64,000 bases of DNA. It comes from UBA6265 sp964526965. Its GTDB lineage: Bacteria > Chloroflexota > Chloroflexia > Thermomicrobiales > UBA6265. Where the stretch lies: assembly GCA_964526965.1 (NCBI GenBank), contig CAZGML010000003.1:1-64000 (forward strand), given 5' to 3'. The notes under the pieces were generated by a model. The model was given only the letters and a program-made list of their open reading frames with translations, was not told the origin of the DNA and made no database searches. Below, one piece after another: positions 7,876-15,455 of the stretch. A program made the position numbers and the translations under genes. The first letter of the stretch is position 1. The number at the start of each line of letters is the position of its first letter.

Positions 7876-8389
7876 ACGACGCAGTTCACGCCGACGCAGT
7901 CGCGGTCGTCGGGGTAACCAGAAAACCAACGAAAGCCAGCGGCAAGAGACAGAGGCGCAGGCCCAACCAGAAAAGAGAGAACGTCCGCACCGCGGTGGCA
8001 ACGCCGCCAAGCCGAAACGGCGCAACAATCCCCGTAAGTCGGCCGTACCGGATATGGATGCACCAGCCGAGGTAATGCGGGCCACAGCACCGCAGATCGC
8101 GCCATTGCAGCCAATGCGCATGCGCCAAATTGATCCGGAGGATACCAGCGAGCCGATCGTGGGGTGCCCGATGCTCACCCGCACGAGGTTGAAAATCCCG
8201 TTTCGAGGCAATCAGCGCGTGGCACGGTGCTCGGCCGGATGGTCTGTCCATGATGAGGATGAGGTCTTTTTCTGCATGCACACATCCTCCCCCGCCCTGT
8301 GCTGGAAAGATAATCCGGAGCAGCTTGAGAAGCTGATTGATCGCCTCCGCCCCGAGATCGAGGCCGAACTGGCGGCTGGCGACGATTAA
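7814..8389 (+). CDS. Arg-rich protein with a C-terminal four-Cys domain
   Basis: I do not recognise this 191-residue protein. Residues 20-75 are a disordered, strongly basic tract (KRRSSRRRSRGRRG and similar) typical of nucleic-acid-binding tails. The C-terminal 80 residues are folded-looking, with Cys118, Cys139, Cys154 and Cys163, which could hold a metal or Fe-S centre. The TTG start follows GCAGGAG by six bases and lies 62 bases inside the YkvA gene. The next in-frame Met (81) would drop the basic tail. It is the last gene of the operon and ends before a repeat and hairpin. The TTG start is likely but not certain. Confidence 0.6.
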   Translation: MDEQEKQRSTSRGAPSEGGNKRRSSRRRSRGRRGNQKTNESQRQETEAQAQPEKRERPHRGGNAAKPKRRNNPRKSAVPDMDAPAEVMRATAPQIAPLQPMRMRQIDPEDTSEPIVGCPMLTRTRLKIPFRGNQRVARCSAGWSVHDEDEVFFCMHTSSPALCWKDNPEQLEKLIDRLRPEIEAELAAGDD

Positions 8390-8411
8390 GCGCACCCTCA
8401 ACCCATGCCTC

Positions 8412-8465
8412 GTCAACCCGAGTGTTGAGCGAAGCGAGCGCCGAAGAATCTCACGGCGATGCTGC
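8412..8465. repeat. Copy A of a dispersed REP-like intergenic repeat
   Basis: The core GCCGAAGAATCTCACGGCGA (8440-8459) matches the core at 49939-49958 except for one base, and its ends (GCCG/CGGC) pair. The flank GTTGAGCGAAGCGAGC resembles the 'TGAGCGAAGCGAAGAATC' repeats found between genes in many bacteria. It lies between convergent genes. Confidence 0.6.
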
Positions 8466-8493
8466 GACCAATCCAAATAGTCTCTACTGCACC

Positions 8494-8529
8494 TCCCGTC
8501 ATTCTTTGCATTCGCTCAGAATGACGGGA
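8494..8529. repeat. 12-bp inverted repeat (hairpin) between convergent genes
   Basis: Arms 8494-8505 (TCCCGTCATTCT) and 8518-8529 are perfectly complementary around a 12-base loop containing ATTCGCTC. The arm sequence GTCATTCT belongs to the same repeat vocabulary as the REP-like element 30 bases upstream. There is no T-run, so terminator function is uncertain. Confidence 0.6.
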
Positions 8530-8544
8530 AGCGATTAATCGCTG

Positions 8545-10236
8545 CTAGATTAGCGTGGTCGCACCTTCGCTGGCCTGCTGCACGAGATGCGCATATTTGG
8601 CCAGGACGCCCTGCTTGTATCGTGGCTCGGGTGGAGTCCAATCCTTCAGGCGATTGGCGATTTCCTCTTCCGAGAGATCCACATCCACGCGACGGTTCGG
8701 CACATCGATCTCAATCACATCACCCTCTCGTACGGCGGCCAGCGGACCACCTACAAAGGCCTCGGGGGCAACGTGCCCGATCATGAGCCCGCGCGTGGCG
8801 CCGCTAAAGCGTCCGTCTGTCATGAGCGCAACGCTGTCGCCCAGCCCCTGGCCAACAATGGCGGCGGTGATGCCCAGCATCTCCTGCATGCCAGGGCCAC
8901 CCTTCGGGCCTTCATAGCGGATGACGACCACGTCTCCCGCCACAACTTCGTTATGCAACACAGCTTCGGCTGCGGTTTCTGCCGAATCGAAGACACGCGC
9001 TCGCCCCCGCAGGTTCTGCGGTTCGTACCCGAAGAGCTTCACCACGGCACCATCCGGTGCGAGGTTGCCCTTCAGCACGTGGATACCACCGGTCTCCTTG
9101 ATGGGGTTATCAAGGGTACGGACCACATCCTGGCCCGGAGTTTCAACGGCGGTATCGGCCTCCTCACGGAGTGTCTTGCCACTTGGTGTGAGCAGGTCTC
9201 CGTTCAGGTGGCCACCTTCGATCAGGCGCTTGCAGACAAGTTGAATACCGCCAGCCTGGTCGAGATCGGCAGCCGCGTACTCGCCACTCGGCATGAGGTT
9301 GCCGATGAGTGGCGTTTTGTTACTGATTTCATCGAAATCGTCAATGTTCAGCTCGACTCCGGCTTCGCGGGCCAGTGCGAGCAGGTGCAGCACAGCATTG
9401 GTGGAGCCACCACTGGCGGCCACACCCACGATTGCGTTGTTGAATGCCTCGCGAGTGAGGATATCGAGTGGCTTCTGGTCACGCTCCAGCAGGCCCATGA
9501 TGGTTTCGCCAGCATGGATACCGACGTCATCCTTACGCGGATCGATCGCCGGGGAGCTCGCGCTGCCTATTGGCGAGAGCCCGATGAACTCCATCGCCAT
9601 CGCCATGGTATTGGCGGTGAACTGACCTCCACATGCACCGGCGCCCGGGCAGGCGTGATTCTCGAGGTCAGCGAGGTCTTCATCCGACATCTTGCCGGCG
9701 GCATTGGCACCAATCGCCTCGAAAACGCTCTGCACGGTCACCTCTTTACCATGCCACTCGCCCGGCATAATCGTGCCGCCGTAGAGCAGAAGACTGGGGA
9801 CGTTCAGGCGTGCCACGGCCATAGCAAGGCCGGGCAGTGTCTTGTCGCATGCACCGAGAGCGATGATGCCATCGAACATATGGCCACGGCCGACCAGTTC
9901 TACCGAGTCGGCGATCACCTCTCGCGAGGTCAGCGAGGTTTTCATGCCCTCGGTGCCCATGGTGACCCCATCGGAAATGGCAACCGTGTTAAATTCCATT
10001 GGCGTTCCGCCGGCGGCCCGCACGCCTTCCTTCACCTTTTTGGCCAGGCGCCGCAGGTTGAAGTTGCACGGCATCGTCTCGATCCAGGTATTGGCAATAC
10101 CGATTACGGGTTTACGGAGATCGTCATCATCGAACCCAATTGCCTTCATCATGGCGCGCGCACCGGCGCGAGCATTGCCGTCGTAGAGCGTGCTGCTCTG
10201 CTTACGGAGATTTGTTGCAGTGTCACTACTGGTCAT
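8545..10236 (-). CDS. ilvD: Dihydroxy-acid dehydratase
   Basis: Fe-S dehydratase that makes the 2-keto acids in the third common step of isoleucine/valine synthesis; also needed for leucine and pantothenate. With the start at MTSSDTATNL it has 563 residues, the family size. Cluster Cys residues sit in 'NTWIETMPCNFNL', 'GACDKTLPG' and 'CPGAGACGGQFTANT', and the C-terminal 'DGRFSGATRG' motif is intact. An upstream extension of 34 codons is open but runs through a terminator hairpin and is unlike the family; GGAG lies seven bases before the chosen ATG. Other ilv genes are not in the window. Confidence 0.95.
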   Translation of the reverse strand: MTSSDTATNLRKQSSTLYDGNARAGARAMMKAIGFDDDDLRKPVIGIANTWIETMPCNFNLRRLAKKVKEGVRAAGGTPMEFNTVAISDGVTMGTEGMKTSLTSREVIADSVELVGRGHMFDGIIALGACDKTLPGLAMAVARLNVPSLLLYGGTIMPGEWHGKEVTVQSVFEAIGANAAGKMSDEDLADLENHACPGAGACGGQFTANTMAMAMEFIGLSPIGSASSPAIDPRKDDVGIHAGETIMGLLERDQKPLDILTREAFNNAIVGVAASGGSTNAVLHLLALAREAGVELNIDDFDEISNKTPLIGNLMPSGEYAAADLDQAGGIQLVCKRLIEGGHLNGDLLTPSGKTLREEADTAVETPGQDVVRTLDNPIKETGGIHVLKGNLAPDGAVVKLFGYEPQNLRGRARVFDSAETAAEAVLHNEVVAGDVVVIRYEGPKGGPGMQEMLGITAAIVGQGLGDSVALMTDGRFSGATRGLMIGHVAPEAFVGGPLAAVREGDVIEIDVPNRRVDVDLSEEEIANRLKDWTPPEPRYKQGVLAKYAHLVQQASEGATTLI

Positions 10237-10267
10237 ACTGGCTCCATATCCACCCGAGAAAAGTATG

Positions 10268-10297
10268 AAAAAAGCGCCGTGCAATTCTGCACAGCGC
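10268..10297 (-). terminator. Terminator/attenuator hairpin ahead of ilvD
   Basis: A 10-bp stem with one G-U pair (10274-10283 with 10288-10297), loop ATTC, is followed by T6 on the minus strand. It lies between the amidase stop and the ilvD start, so it either ends the amidase mRNA or attenuates ilvD. A similar hairpin precedes the amidase. Confidence 0.75.
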
Positions 10298-10338
10298 CGT
10301 GCTCTCTCTATTCTTAGCCTTGTCACATCATAACGCAA

Positions 10339-12006
10339 CTACTGGATACGCATCTTTGCTGGTGTTCCCGCCTTGCCATCATACAGCGGAGGGAGTTCCA
10401 TCAGCGGTGTTTCTGGCTGGATCACGATGTCTTCCTTCGAGTATGTCGGGTCGCGATAGACCTGTGTTGCCTGTTCCCACGCATAGGCCATGCTGAGCAG
10501 GCTGGCATCGCTCCAGGCAGTGCCGATAAAGCTAAGGCCAACGGGCAGCCCGTGCACGCGTCCGGCAGGCACGGTGATATTTGGGTAGCCGGCGATGGAG
10601 CTCAAATCTGATGCTGCCCCGGCGAAATCTTCGCCGTTCGCGAAGTCAACCACCGCTGCTGGCGACATCGTCGGTGCGATGAGGGCATCCAGTTTGTGCT
10701 CGTTGAGAAGCGCATCGATCCCCTCGTCGCGACTGAGCCGCTTCAGGCGTTCATCCAGTTCTTCCATTGCATGCGGGTCGTTATCACGCGTAGCCTCGGC
10801 CTGATGCAGCCATTTCTGGCCGAAGTAGCGCAGTTCTTCGCTGGAATGCGCGTCATCGAAAGCAATGACGTCTGCCATTGAGCGCACATTCGGGTCACCT
10901 CGTTCCTCAAGATACGCCTTGAGATCGCGGCGGAAATCCCACAGCAGCCGTTCCCACATGCCCGGCTCCTCGCTGAGCTGATCCGCGGTCGGCACTTCCA
11001 GCGGCTCTATGATTTCCGCGCCGAGCGAGGCCAGCGTCTCCAGTGCACCGCGGAACACCGTATCGGCCTTGCGGCTATATCCCTGGAAATCGAAGTTGGT
11101 AGGCACTCCCAGGCGGGCTCCCTTCAGTGCATTGGCGTTGAGATGTGCACAGAAATCGGTTCCTGCCATGTGCCCGCTTGCCTGAGTGGCCTGGTCGCGA
11201 TCATCCACGCCAACCATGGCAGTCAGCGAAATCGCCGCATCGGTCACGCTTCTGGCGAGCGGTCCAACACTATCCTGACTACTGCTTGCGGGTATCACCC
11301 CTGCCCGACTGACCAGGCCAAGTGTCGGTTTCATGCCCACCACGCCATTGATACTGGCCGGTAACACGATCGACCCCAACGTATCCGTTCCAACGGCCAT
11401 CAAGGCGAGGCTGGCAGCCATAGCAACCGCCGAGCCGCCCGAGGATCCACCCGGGCTCCGTTTGAGGGAGTACGGGTTGTACGTCATCCCACCGCGAGCA
11501 CTCCAGCCACTGCTACTGGCGGGATCGCGGAAATCCGCCCATTCGCACATATTGGTTTTCCCGAGGATCACTGCGCCCACATCGCGCAAGCGAGTAACGA
11601 CAAACGCATCCTGTGGTGAAGTGGAATTGATGAGAGACAACGACCCCGCTGTTGTATGCATGCTATCTGCTGTATCGATGTTGTCCTTCAACAGCACCGG
11701 GATCCCATGCAGCGGACCGCGCACGTTGCCATTTGCGCGTTCTGCATCCATCGATTCCGCGATGGCCTGGGCGTCCGGATTGATCTCCATGATGGCGCCC
11801 AGTTTGAGACCGTCCTGATCCAGCGCACGAATCCTGTCCAGATACATCCGGGTCAGGTCCACTGATGTCAGCTCGCCATCTGCCATCAACTGCCCTGCGC
11901 GATCAATGGATAGTCCAATGATCTCTTCATGCGGTCCGGTAACTACCGGGTCTGTTCGGCTCTCTTCTGGCGTGCTGGCGTTTCCGTTCGTCCGAGAGTC
12001 ATTCAC
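10339..12006 (-). CDS. Amidase signature family hydrolase
   Basis: A 555-residue Ser-Ser-Lys amidase. The triad is Lys107 in 'LLKDNID', cis-Ser188 in GGSSGGS and nucleophile Ser212 in 'GTDTLGSIVLPAS', with the expected 24-residue spacing between the two serines. The nucleophile motif reads TLGS rather than the TGGS of GatA, and no gatB or gatC lies nearby, so this is a stand-alone amidase rather than the Glu-tRNA amidotransferase subunit. There is no clear signal peptide. The substrate (amide, peptide amide or acylamide) is unknown. A terminator-like hairpin lies in its leader at 12059-12089. Confidence 0.85.
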   Translation of the reverse strand: MNDSRTNGNASTPEESRTDPVVTGPHEEIIGLSIDRAGQLMADGELTSVDLTRMYLDRIRALDQDGLKLGAIMEINPDAQAIAESMDAERANGNVRGPLHGIPVLLKDNIDTADSMHTTAGSLSLINSTSPQDAFVVTRLRDVGAVILGKTNMCEWADFRDPASSSGWSARGGMTYNPYSLKRSPGGSSGGSAVAMAASLALMAVGTDTLGSIVLPASINGVVGMKPTLGLVSRAGVIPASSSQDSVGPLARSVTDAAISLTAMVGVDDRDQATQASGHMAGTDFCAHLNANALKGARLGVPTNFDFQGYSRKADTVFRGALETLASLGAEIIEPLEVPTADQLSEEPGMWERLLWDFRRDLKAYLEERGDPNVRSMADVIAFDDAHSSEELRYFGQKWLHQAEATRDNDPHAMEELDERLKRLSRDEGIDALLNEHKLDALIAPTMSPAAVVDFANGEDFAGAASDLSSIAGYPNITVPAGRVHGLPVGLSFIGTAWSDASLLSMAYAWEQATQVYRDPTYSKEDIVIQPETPLMELPPLYDGKAGTPAKMRIQ

Positions 12007-12058
12007 CTTCTACATCTCCAGGTATTGTCGCAACGGCGTGAGCAAACGGCTTTGCATG

Positions 12059-12089
12059 AAAATGGCGCCGTGTAGAACAACACAACGCC
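12059..12089 (-). promoter_or_regulatory. Terminator-like hairpin in the amidase 5' leader
   Basis: A 10-bp stem with two G-U pairs (12064-12073 with 12080-12089), 6-base loop, followed by ATTTTC on the minus strand. No minus-strand gene lies upstream within 250 bases, because yggT is divergent. It therefore sits between any amidase promoter and the gene, as an attenuator would. Confidence 0.5.
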
Positions 12090-12255
12090 GACAGCCCTTA
12101 TTCTTGTGCTCTTCGTGCCTTGATGCAAATAAACGGGGATCACTTCTATCCGATTGCAACGTGATTTTTGGCGGAAATCGTACGCCGGTGGCTATACTGA
12201 AACCTGTTGGGCCCTGTGCCGCTAACACCAGGACGATTCACAAGAAAGACCATTC

Positions 12256-12504
12256 ATGGGACTTGCAACACTTCTGCTTTCGCTGCTCAACCTCTTTTCG
12301 CTTGTACTTGTGGCTCGTGCACTTATGAGCTGGTTTGATCCGACCTTCTCCAGCTCTGTCGGCCAGGTAGTATTCAAGCTGACTGAGCCGGTGGTGGAGC
12401 CAGTACGCCGCATTATTCGCCCGATGGGAGGCCTGGACCTTTCGATCCTGGTGACGATCCTGCTGCTGTTCATCCTGCGACAGCTCATCGCCTCAACGAT
12501 TTAG
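12256..12504 (+). CDS. YggT family membrane protein
   Basis: An 82-residue protein with two hydrophobic helices flanking the diagnostic YGGT core: 'SWFDPTFSSSVGQVVFKLTEPVVEPVRR' is the family's 'SWxxP..NP....L..LTEPxLxPxRR' pattern, followed by PMGGLDLS. It is a single-repeat member, as in many Gram-positive and Chloroflexota genomes; YggT/YlmG proteins have been linked to cell division and membrane organisation. The ribosome site is weak (AGAAAG). It is divergent from the amidase and stands alone with the next small gene. Confidence 0.85.
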   Translation: MGLATLLLSLLNLFSLVLVARALMSWFDPTFSSSVGQVVFKLTEPVVEPVRRIIRPMGGLDLSILVTILLLFILRQLIASTI

Positions 12505-12651
12505 GGCATGCGGGGTCGGTTTCCGCGCCAGGGTACTAGACCGGTCAGCCAAAATCTCTTACATTTGTCTCAGTATTGTGGGTATCGCCTCACGCGATAT
12601 CCATTCCACGCAGAACTTCCTCGTGCCAGGGGTGGCGCAGAGTTTTAGATA

Positions 12652-12879
12652 ATGGAGCGTATTATGCTTTTCAGGCTGTTTCTCCTGCTCAATATTCTCG
12701 GCCTTTCGGTAGGCCCGGATGCCCGTGAAGAAGAGGAAGAACTCGGCGGGAAGGGCTTCGGCACAGTGGTGCAGATCGTCACAGCGTTTGGTCTGCTATT
12801 ACTGGTTGTCCTGATTGTGCTGGGCATTATGGCGCTGACTGGTTCCTTCGATATCGAGCACTTCGATCCACCGGTCTAG
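12652..12879 (+). CDS. Hypothetical small membrane protein, 75 aa
   Basis: I do not recognise this family. The protein has a short hydrophobic N-terminus (MLFRLFLLLNILGL), a cluster of acidic residues (DAREEEEELGG at about 24-34), and then a strong transmembrane helix (QIVTAFGLLLLVVLIVLGIMAL). The tail is short and acidic. There may be a second start at Met5. It lies 147 bases after yggT on the same strand and ends at the hairpin 12905-12934. The reading frame, topology and terminator support a real gene. Confidence 0.55.
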   Translation: MERIMLFRLFLLLNILGLSVGPDAREEEEELGGKGFGTVVQIVTAFGLLLLVVLIVLGIMALTGSFDIEHFDPPV

Positions 12880-12904
12880 ACCACATCTGAACGAAACACG
12901 ATTG

Positions 12905-12934
12905 AACCGGCGAGTATCCCTCGCCGGTTCTTTT
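12905..12934 (+). terminator. Intrinsic terminator
   Basis: A perfect 10-bp stem AACCGGCGAG/CTCGCCGGTT (12905-12914 with 12920-12929), 5-base loop, followed by CTTTT on the plus strand. It ends the small membrane protein gene and separates it from the convergent MutS-like gene. Confidence 0.85.
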
Positions 12935-12936
12935 GG

Positions 12937-14739
12937 TTAATCCGAGAACTCGAATCCGATCATCTCCATCAGGCGAATCGCGTTGGACGATGTTGCCAGC
13001 CCCGGCCGCAGCAAGTAATCAAATGTCATATCCGTTTCGCCGTTTTCGCGGGTGAACTGCTCGGCAAAGTGCACAGGTTTGGCGACCTCTTCGAGTGAGG
13101 TATCGTCGATCAACTCAAGGTCGTGGCTGGAAACCGCGCCGATGGCGTTCATGCCGGTGAGCTGCTGGAGCACGTGGCGCGATGCGATCTGGCGCTCGGC
13201 CGTATTCGTTCCCTGCAGGATTTCGTCGAGCAGATAGAGTCCTATGCGATCGGTTGATCGCTGCATCTCATCCACCACGGATTTGAGCCGCAGCAACTCT
13301 GCCATAAAGAAGCTGACGCCGTGGGCAAGTGAATCCTCCACCCGCATGCAGCTGCTGATGCGCAGTGGCGGCATGTTAAGTTGCGTGGCACTGACATTGG
13401 CACCGGCCTGCGCAAGCACAGCGTTGGCGCCAAGGGCGCGCAGGAGCGTGCTCTTGCCGCTCATATTCGAGCCGGTGACGAAGAGGAACGTCCCAACCGG
13501 GCCGATCTCCACATCGTTCGGCACGGCGATGCTCTCGTGGAGCAACGGGTGCGCCAGCGCCTCTGCCGTGAAGTCGGTAGCTGAAGCATCAATCATCGGT
13601 GTGCACCAGCCAGGATGATCCTGCGTGAGAACCGAGAGCGCCGCCAGCGACTCCCATTCGCCCATTGCATCAAGCCAGTCACTTACATAACGGCCATGCG
13701 CTCCGCGCCATTTCTCGAGGCGATCAAGTACATTCACATCCCACAAAAGCGCCATCTGTAGCGGGAAATAGAGCATTGACCCTGGCGGGATTGAGAAATT
13801 TGCTGTTCGTGCCAGCACTTGCATGGCTGCGGCCGCACCGGAGAGACGGGTGTCGTAGTCCCTTAACATTGGGGATGAAGGGGCATCTGTCGAAATCCGC
13901 GCCATAATATGGCCGTAGCCGGAAATTGCGTCCCGCATCGGCGCAACTTCTTGCACCCGCATGGCCGCCTGGCTCCCGGTCGCCAAAAACATGACCGTAT
14001 TCACCGCAACAGGTATCAGGATTAATGCCCACGGGATGATGTCGAGCGCGAACAGGATCACGCCGAGAATCACCAATCCGGGCCCAATTAGCGCCATCCA
14101 GCGCAGCCACTGTCGCTGTTGTAACCAGTCTGGTTCGCGAGACCACGTGAGCAATGGCCTGGCATCCGGGATCGATTCGGAGCCGAATGTCACTGCCTCC
14201 ACATCCTGTCGCAGATCAAGCTTCGGTGCCAGTTCAGTGACGGCCTGCTGCCGCTCCTTCAGGTCATCCAGTCGGCGTTCGACAAGTAATGCATCGTAGA
14301 GCGCCTTCCAGCCGTGGCTGGTGGCCGGCGTACCAATGCGCTGGGCAATGCTGGCTTCCCCAACGACATTAAGATCATGCGCGTACGAGTGTGTGCGGTC
14401 GGCTCCGGAATCCGGCGGGGCCGGAAGTTCGTGCCAATCGTGGTTCAAGCGAGAGATAGCACGCTTATTCACCGTGACCCGGGCATCGTGCATGTTGCGA
14501 ACGAGACCAGCGTGTCGCTGCTGGATCGCCAGAATAACAAACGCAAGCAGGCCGGCCAGGGTAACGAGCATCCAGCCGAGGCTGGCATTCTCAACCAGTT
14601 GCCAGAGCCCAATGAGGACGAGACCGGCCATGAGCAACCGCACATTGCCCATAATGCTCCACCGGCGGTGCGCCTGGTCTCGCAGGTCAGTAGCGTCTTT
14701 TAGGCGTTTCGCGTAGATCGATGCGGGGGAATCGGACAA
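12937..14739 (-). CDS. Membrane-anchored MutS-family ATPase
   Basis: A 600-residue protein with a C-terminal MutS domain V ATPase: Walker A 'GSNMSGKST', Walker B 'LYLLDEI' and the MutS 'GTNTAERQ' and 'SSHDLEL' segments. Unlike true MutS it lacks the mismatch-binding domain. It carries two hydrophobic hairpins, near residues 30-75 and 225-260, so it is membrane-bound. The TTG start has GAGAGGAG five bases upstream and fits better than the upstream ATG, which has no ribosome site. Homologues of this type are annotated as MutS-like proteins of unknown role; a mismatch-repair function should not be assumed. Confidence 0.8.
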   Translation of the reverse strand: MSDSPASIYAKRLKDATDLRDQAHRRWSIMGNVRLLMAGLVLIGLWQLVENASLGWMLVTLAGLLAFVILAIQQRHAGLVRNMHDARVTVNKRAISRLNHDWHELPAPPDSGADRTHSYAHDLNVVGEASIAQRIGTPATSHGWKALYDALLVERRLDDLKERQQAVTELAPKLDLRQDVEAVTFGSESIPDARPLLTWSREPDWLQQRQWLRWMALIGPGLVILGVILFALDIIPWALILIPVAVNTVMFLATGSQAAMRVQEVAPMRDAISGYGHIMARISTDAPSSPMLRDYDTRLSGAAAAMQVLARTANFSIPPGSMLYFPLQMALLWDVNVLDRLEKWRGAHGRYVSDWLDAMGEWESLAALSVLTQDHPGWCTPMIDASATDFTAEALAHPLLHESIAVPNDVEIGPVGTFLFVTGSNMSGKSTLLRALGANAVLAQAGANVSATQLNMPPLRISSCMRVEDSLAHGVSFFMAELLRLKSVVDEMQRSTDRIGLYLLDEILQGTNTAERQIASRHVLQQLTGMNAIGAVSSHDLELIDDTSLEEVAKPVHFAEQFTRENGETDMTFDYLLRPGLATSSNAIRLMEMIGFEFSD

Positions 14740-14817
14740 GAGTTCTCCTCTCGGGCGGCAACGGAATATCGAGAGCAATAGTACCGCCCTCCCTCCTCCC
14801 CGTGCCTTAAACACAAA

Positions 14818-14843
14818 GAGGACCGGGAGTATTCCCGGTCCTC
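14818..14843 (-). terminator. Terminator after the ferritin-like gene
   Basis: A perfect 11-bp stem (14818-14828 with 14833-14843), loop GTAT, followed by TTTGTGTTT on the minus strand. It lies 22 bases past the stop of the ferritin-like gene. Confidence 0.8.
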
Positions 14844-14865
14844 CAGCGATTTTTCAGTTACCTGA

Positions 14866-15312
14866 TTAATCCCAGCCCCGAAGCATCTTCACAACTTCCT
14901 CGCGGTGGCCAGTTTCATCGTTGATCATGTCATCGAGCTGGACTGCCAGGCCGGTCTCTCCGAGTGCCTCGGCCTGCTCCCGTCGCTTGGTGTAGTTCTC
15001 CACAGCGGCGGATTCAGCCTCGTAGATGTACTGGAGCATCGTGCGGACGTCGTTGGTCTGCTTCACCTGCACGGGCTCCACTGTGGGTTCTCCGCCAAGG
15101 GCTACGATCTTGTCTGCAAGGTACTGCGCATGCGCCTGCTCATCCGGAATCTCGGACTGCAGGAACTCGACCAGCTGTGGCCGGTATGGGCCGGTGACCT
15201 TCGCCGAATACGTCAGGTAGCTGATGATAGCGTTGTACTCGGCCGCGAGGTCATCATTGAGGCCGTCGATCAGTTGTTCCATCGTAACGGCTGGTTTGGT
15301 GGCTGTAGCCAT
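14866..15312 (-). CDS. Ferritin-like/bacterioferritin-type diiron protein
   Basis: A 148-residue four-helix-bundle protein with ferritin-type ligands: Glu in 'DDLAAEYNAIISY', 'EIPDEQAHAQYLADKI' (E-x-x-H), 'AESAAVENYTKR' and 'DETGHREEV' (E-x-x-H). This ferroxidase pattern suggests iron storage or peroxide protection; some relatives are bacterioferritins. No Met that would bind heme can be assigned safely. The ribosome site AAAGGA lies seven to ten bases before ATG. The gene is divergent from an ArsR-type regulator across a 143-base gap, which suggests the regulator controls it. Confidence 0.85.
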   Translation of the reverse strand: MATATKPAVTMEQLIDGLNDDLAAEYNAIISYLTYSAKVTGPYRPQLVEFLQSEIPDEQAHAQYLADKIVALGGEPTVEPVQVKQTNDVRTMLQYIYEAESAAVENYTKRREQAEALGETGLAVQLDDMINDETGHREEVVKMLRGWD

Positions 15313-15455
15313 AAATCAATCCTTTCGTGTCTAAAACGCCGTATTGTTCTACAACGCATATCCGCAGAACGCATGCCATGGTGCTCTGTTCCCGGTGCAC
15401 GGTGGGCGTGCTATGCTCTTACGCATATTCATAGATAATTGCGTCGGAGAAGCGG

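Noticed and set aside
8587..10317. A 576-codon open frame on the plus strand
   Set aside because: Antisense to ilvD, which has all its Fe-S and active-site motifs. No ribosome site and a shadow-like composition.
10339..12006. GatA subunit of Glu-tRNA amidotransferase
   Set aside because: The nucleophile motif is TLGS rather than TGGS and there is no gatB or gatC nearby.
12937..14739. Mismatch-repair MutS
   Set aside because: The N-terminal mismatch-recognition domain and its Phe-x-Glu motif are missing, and membrane spans are present.
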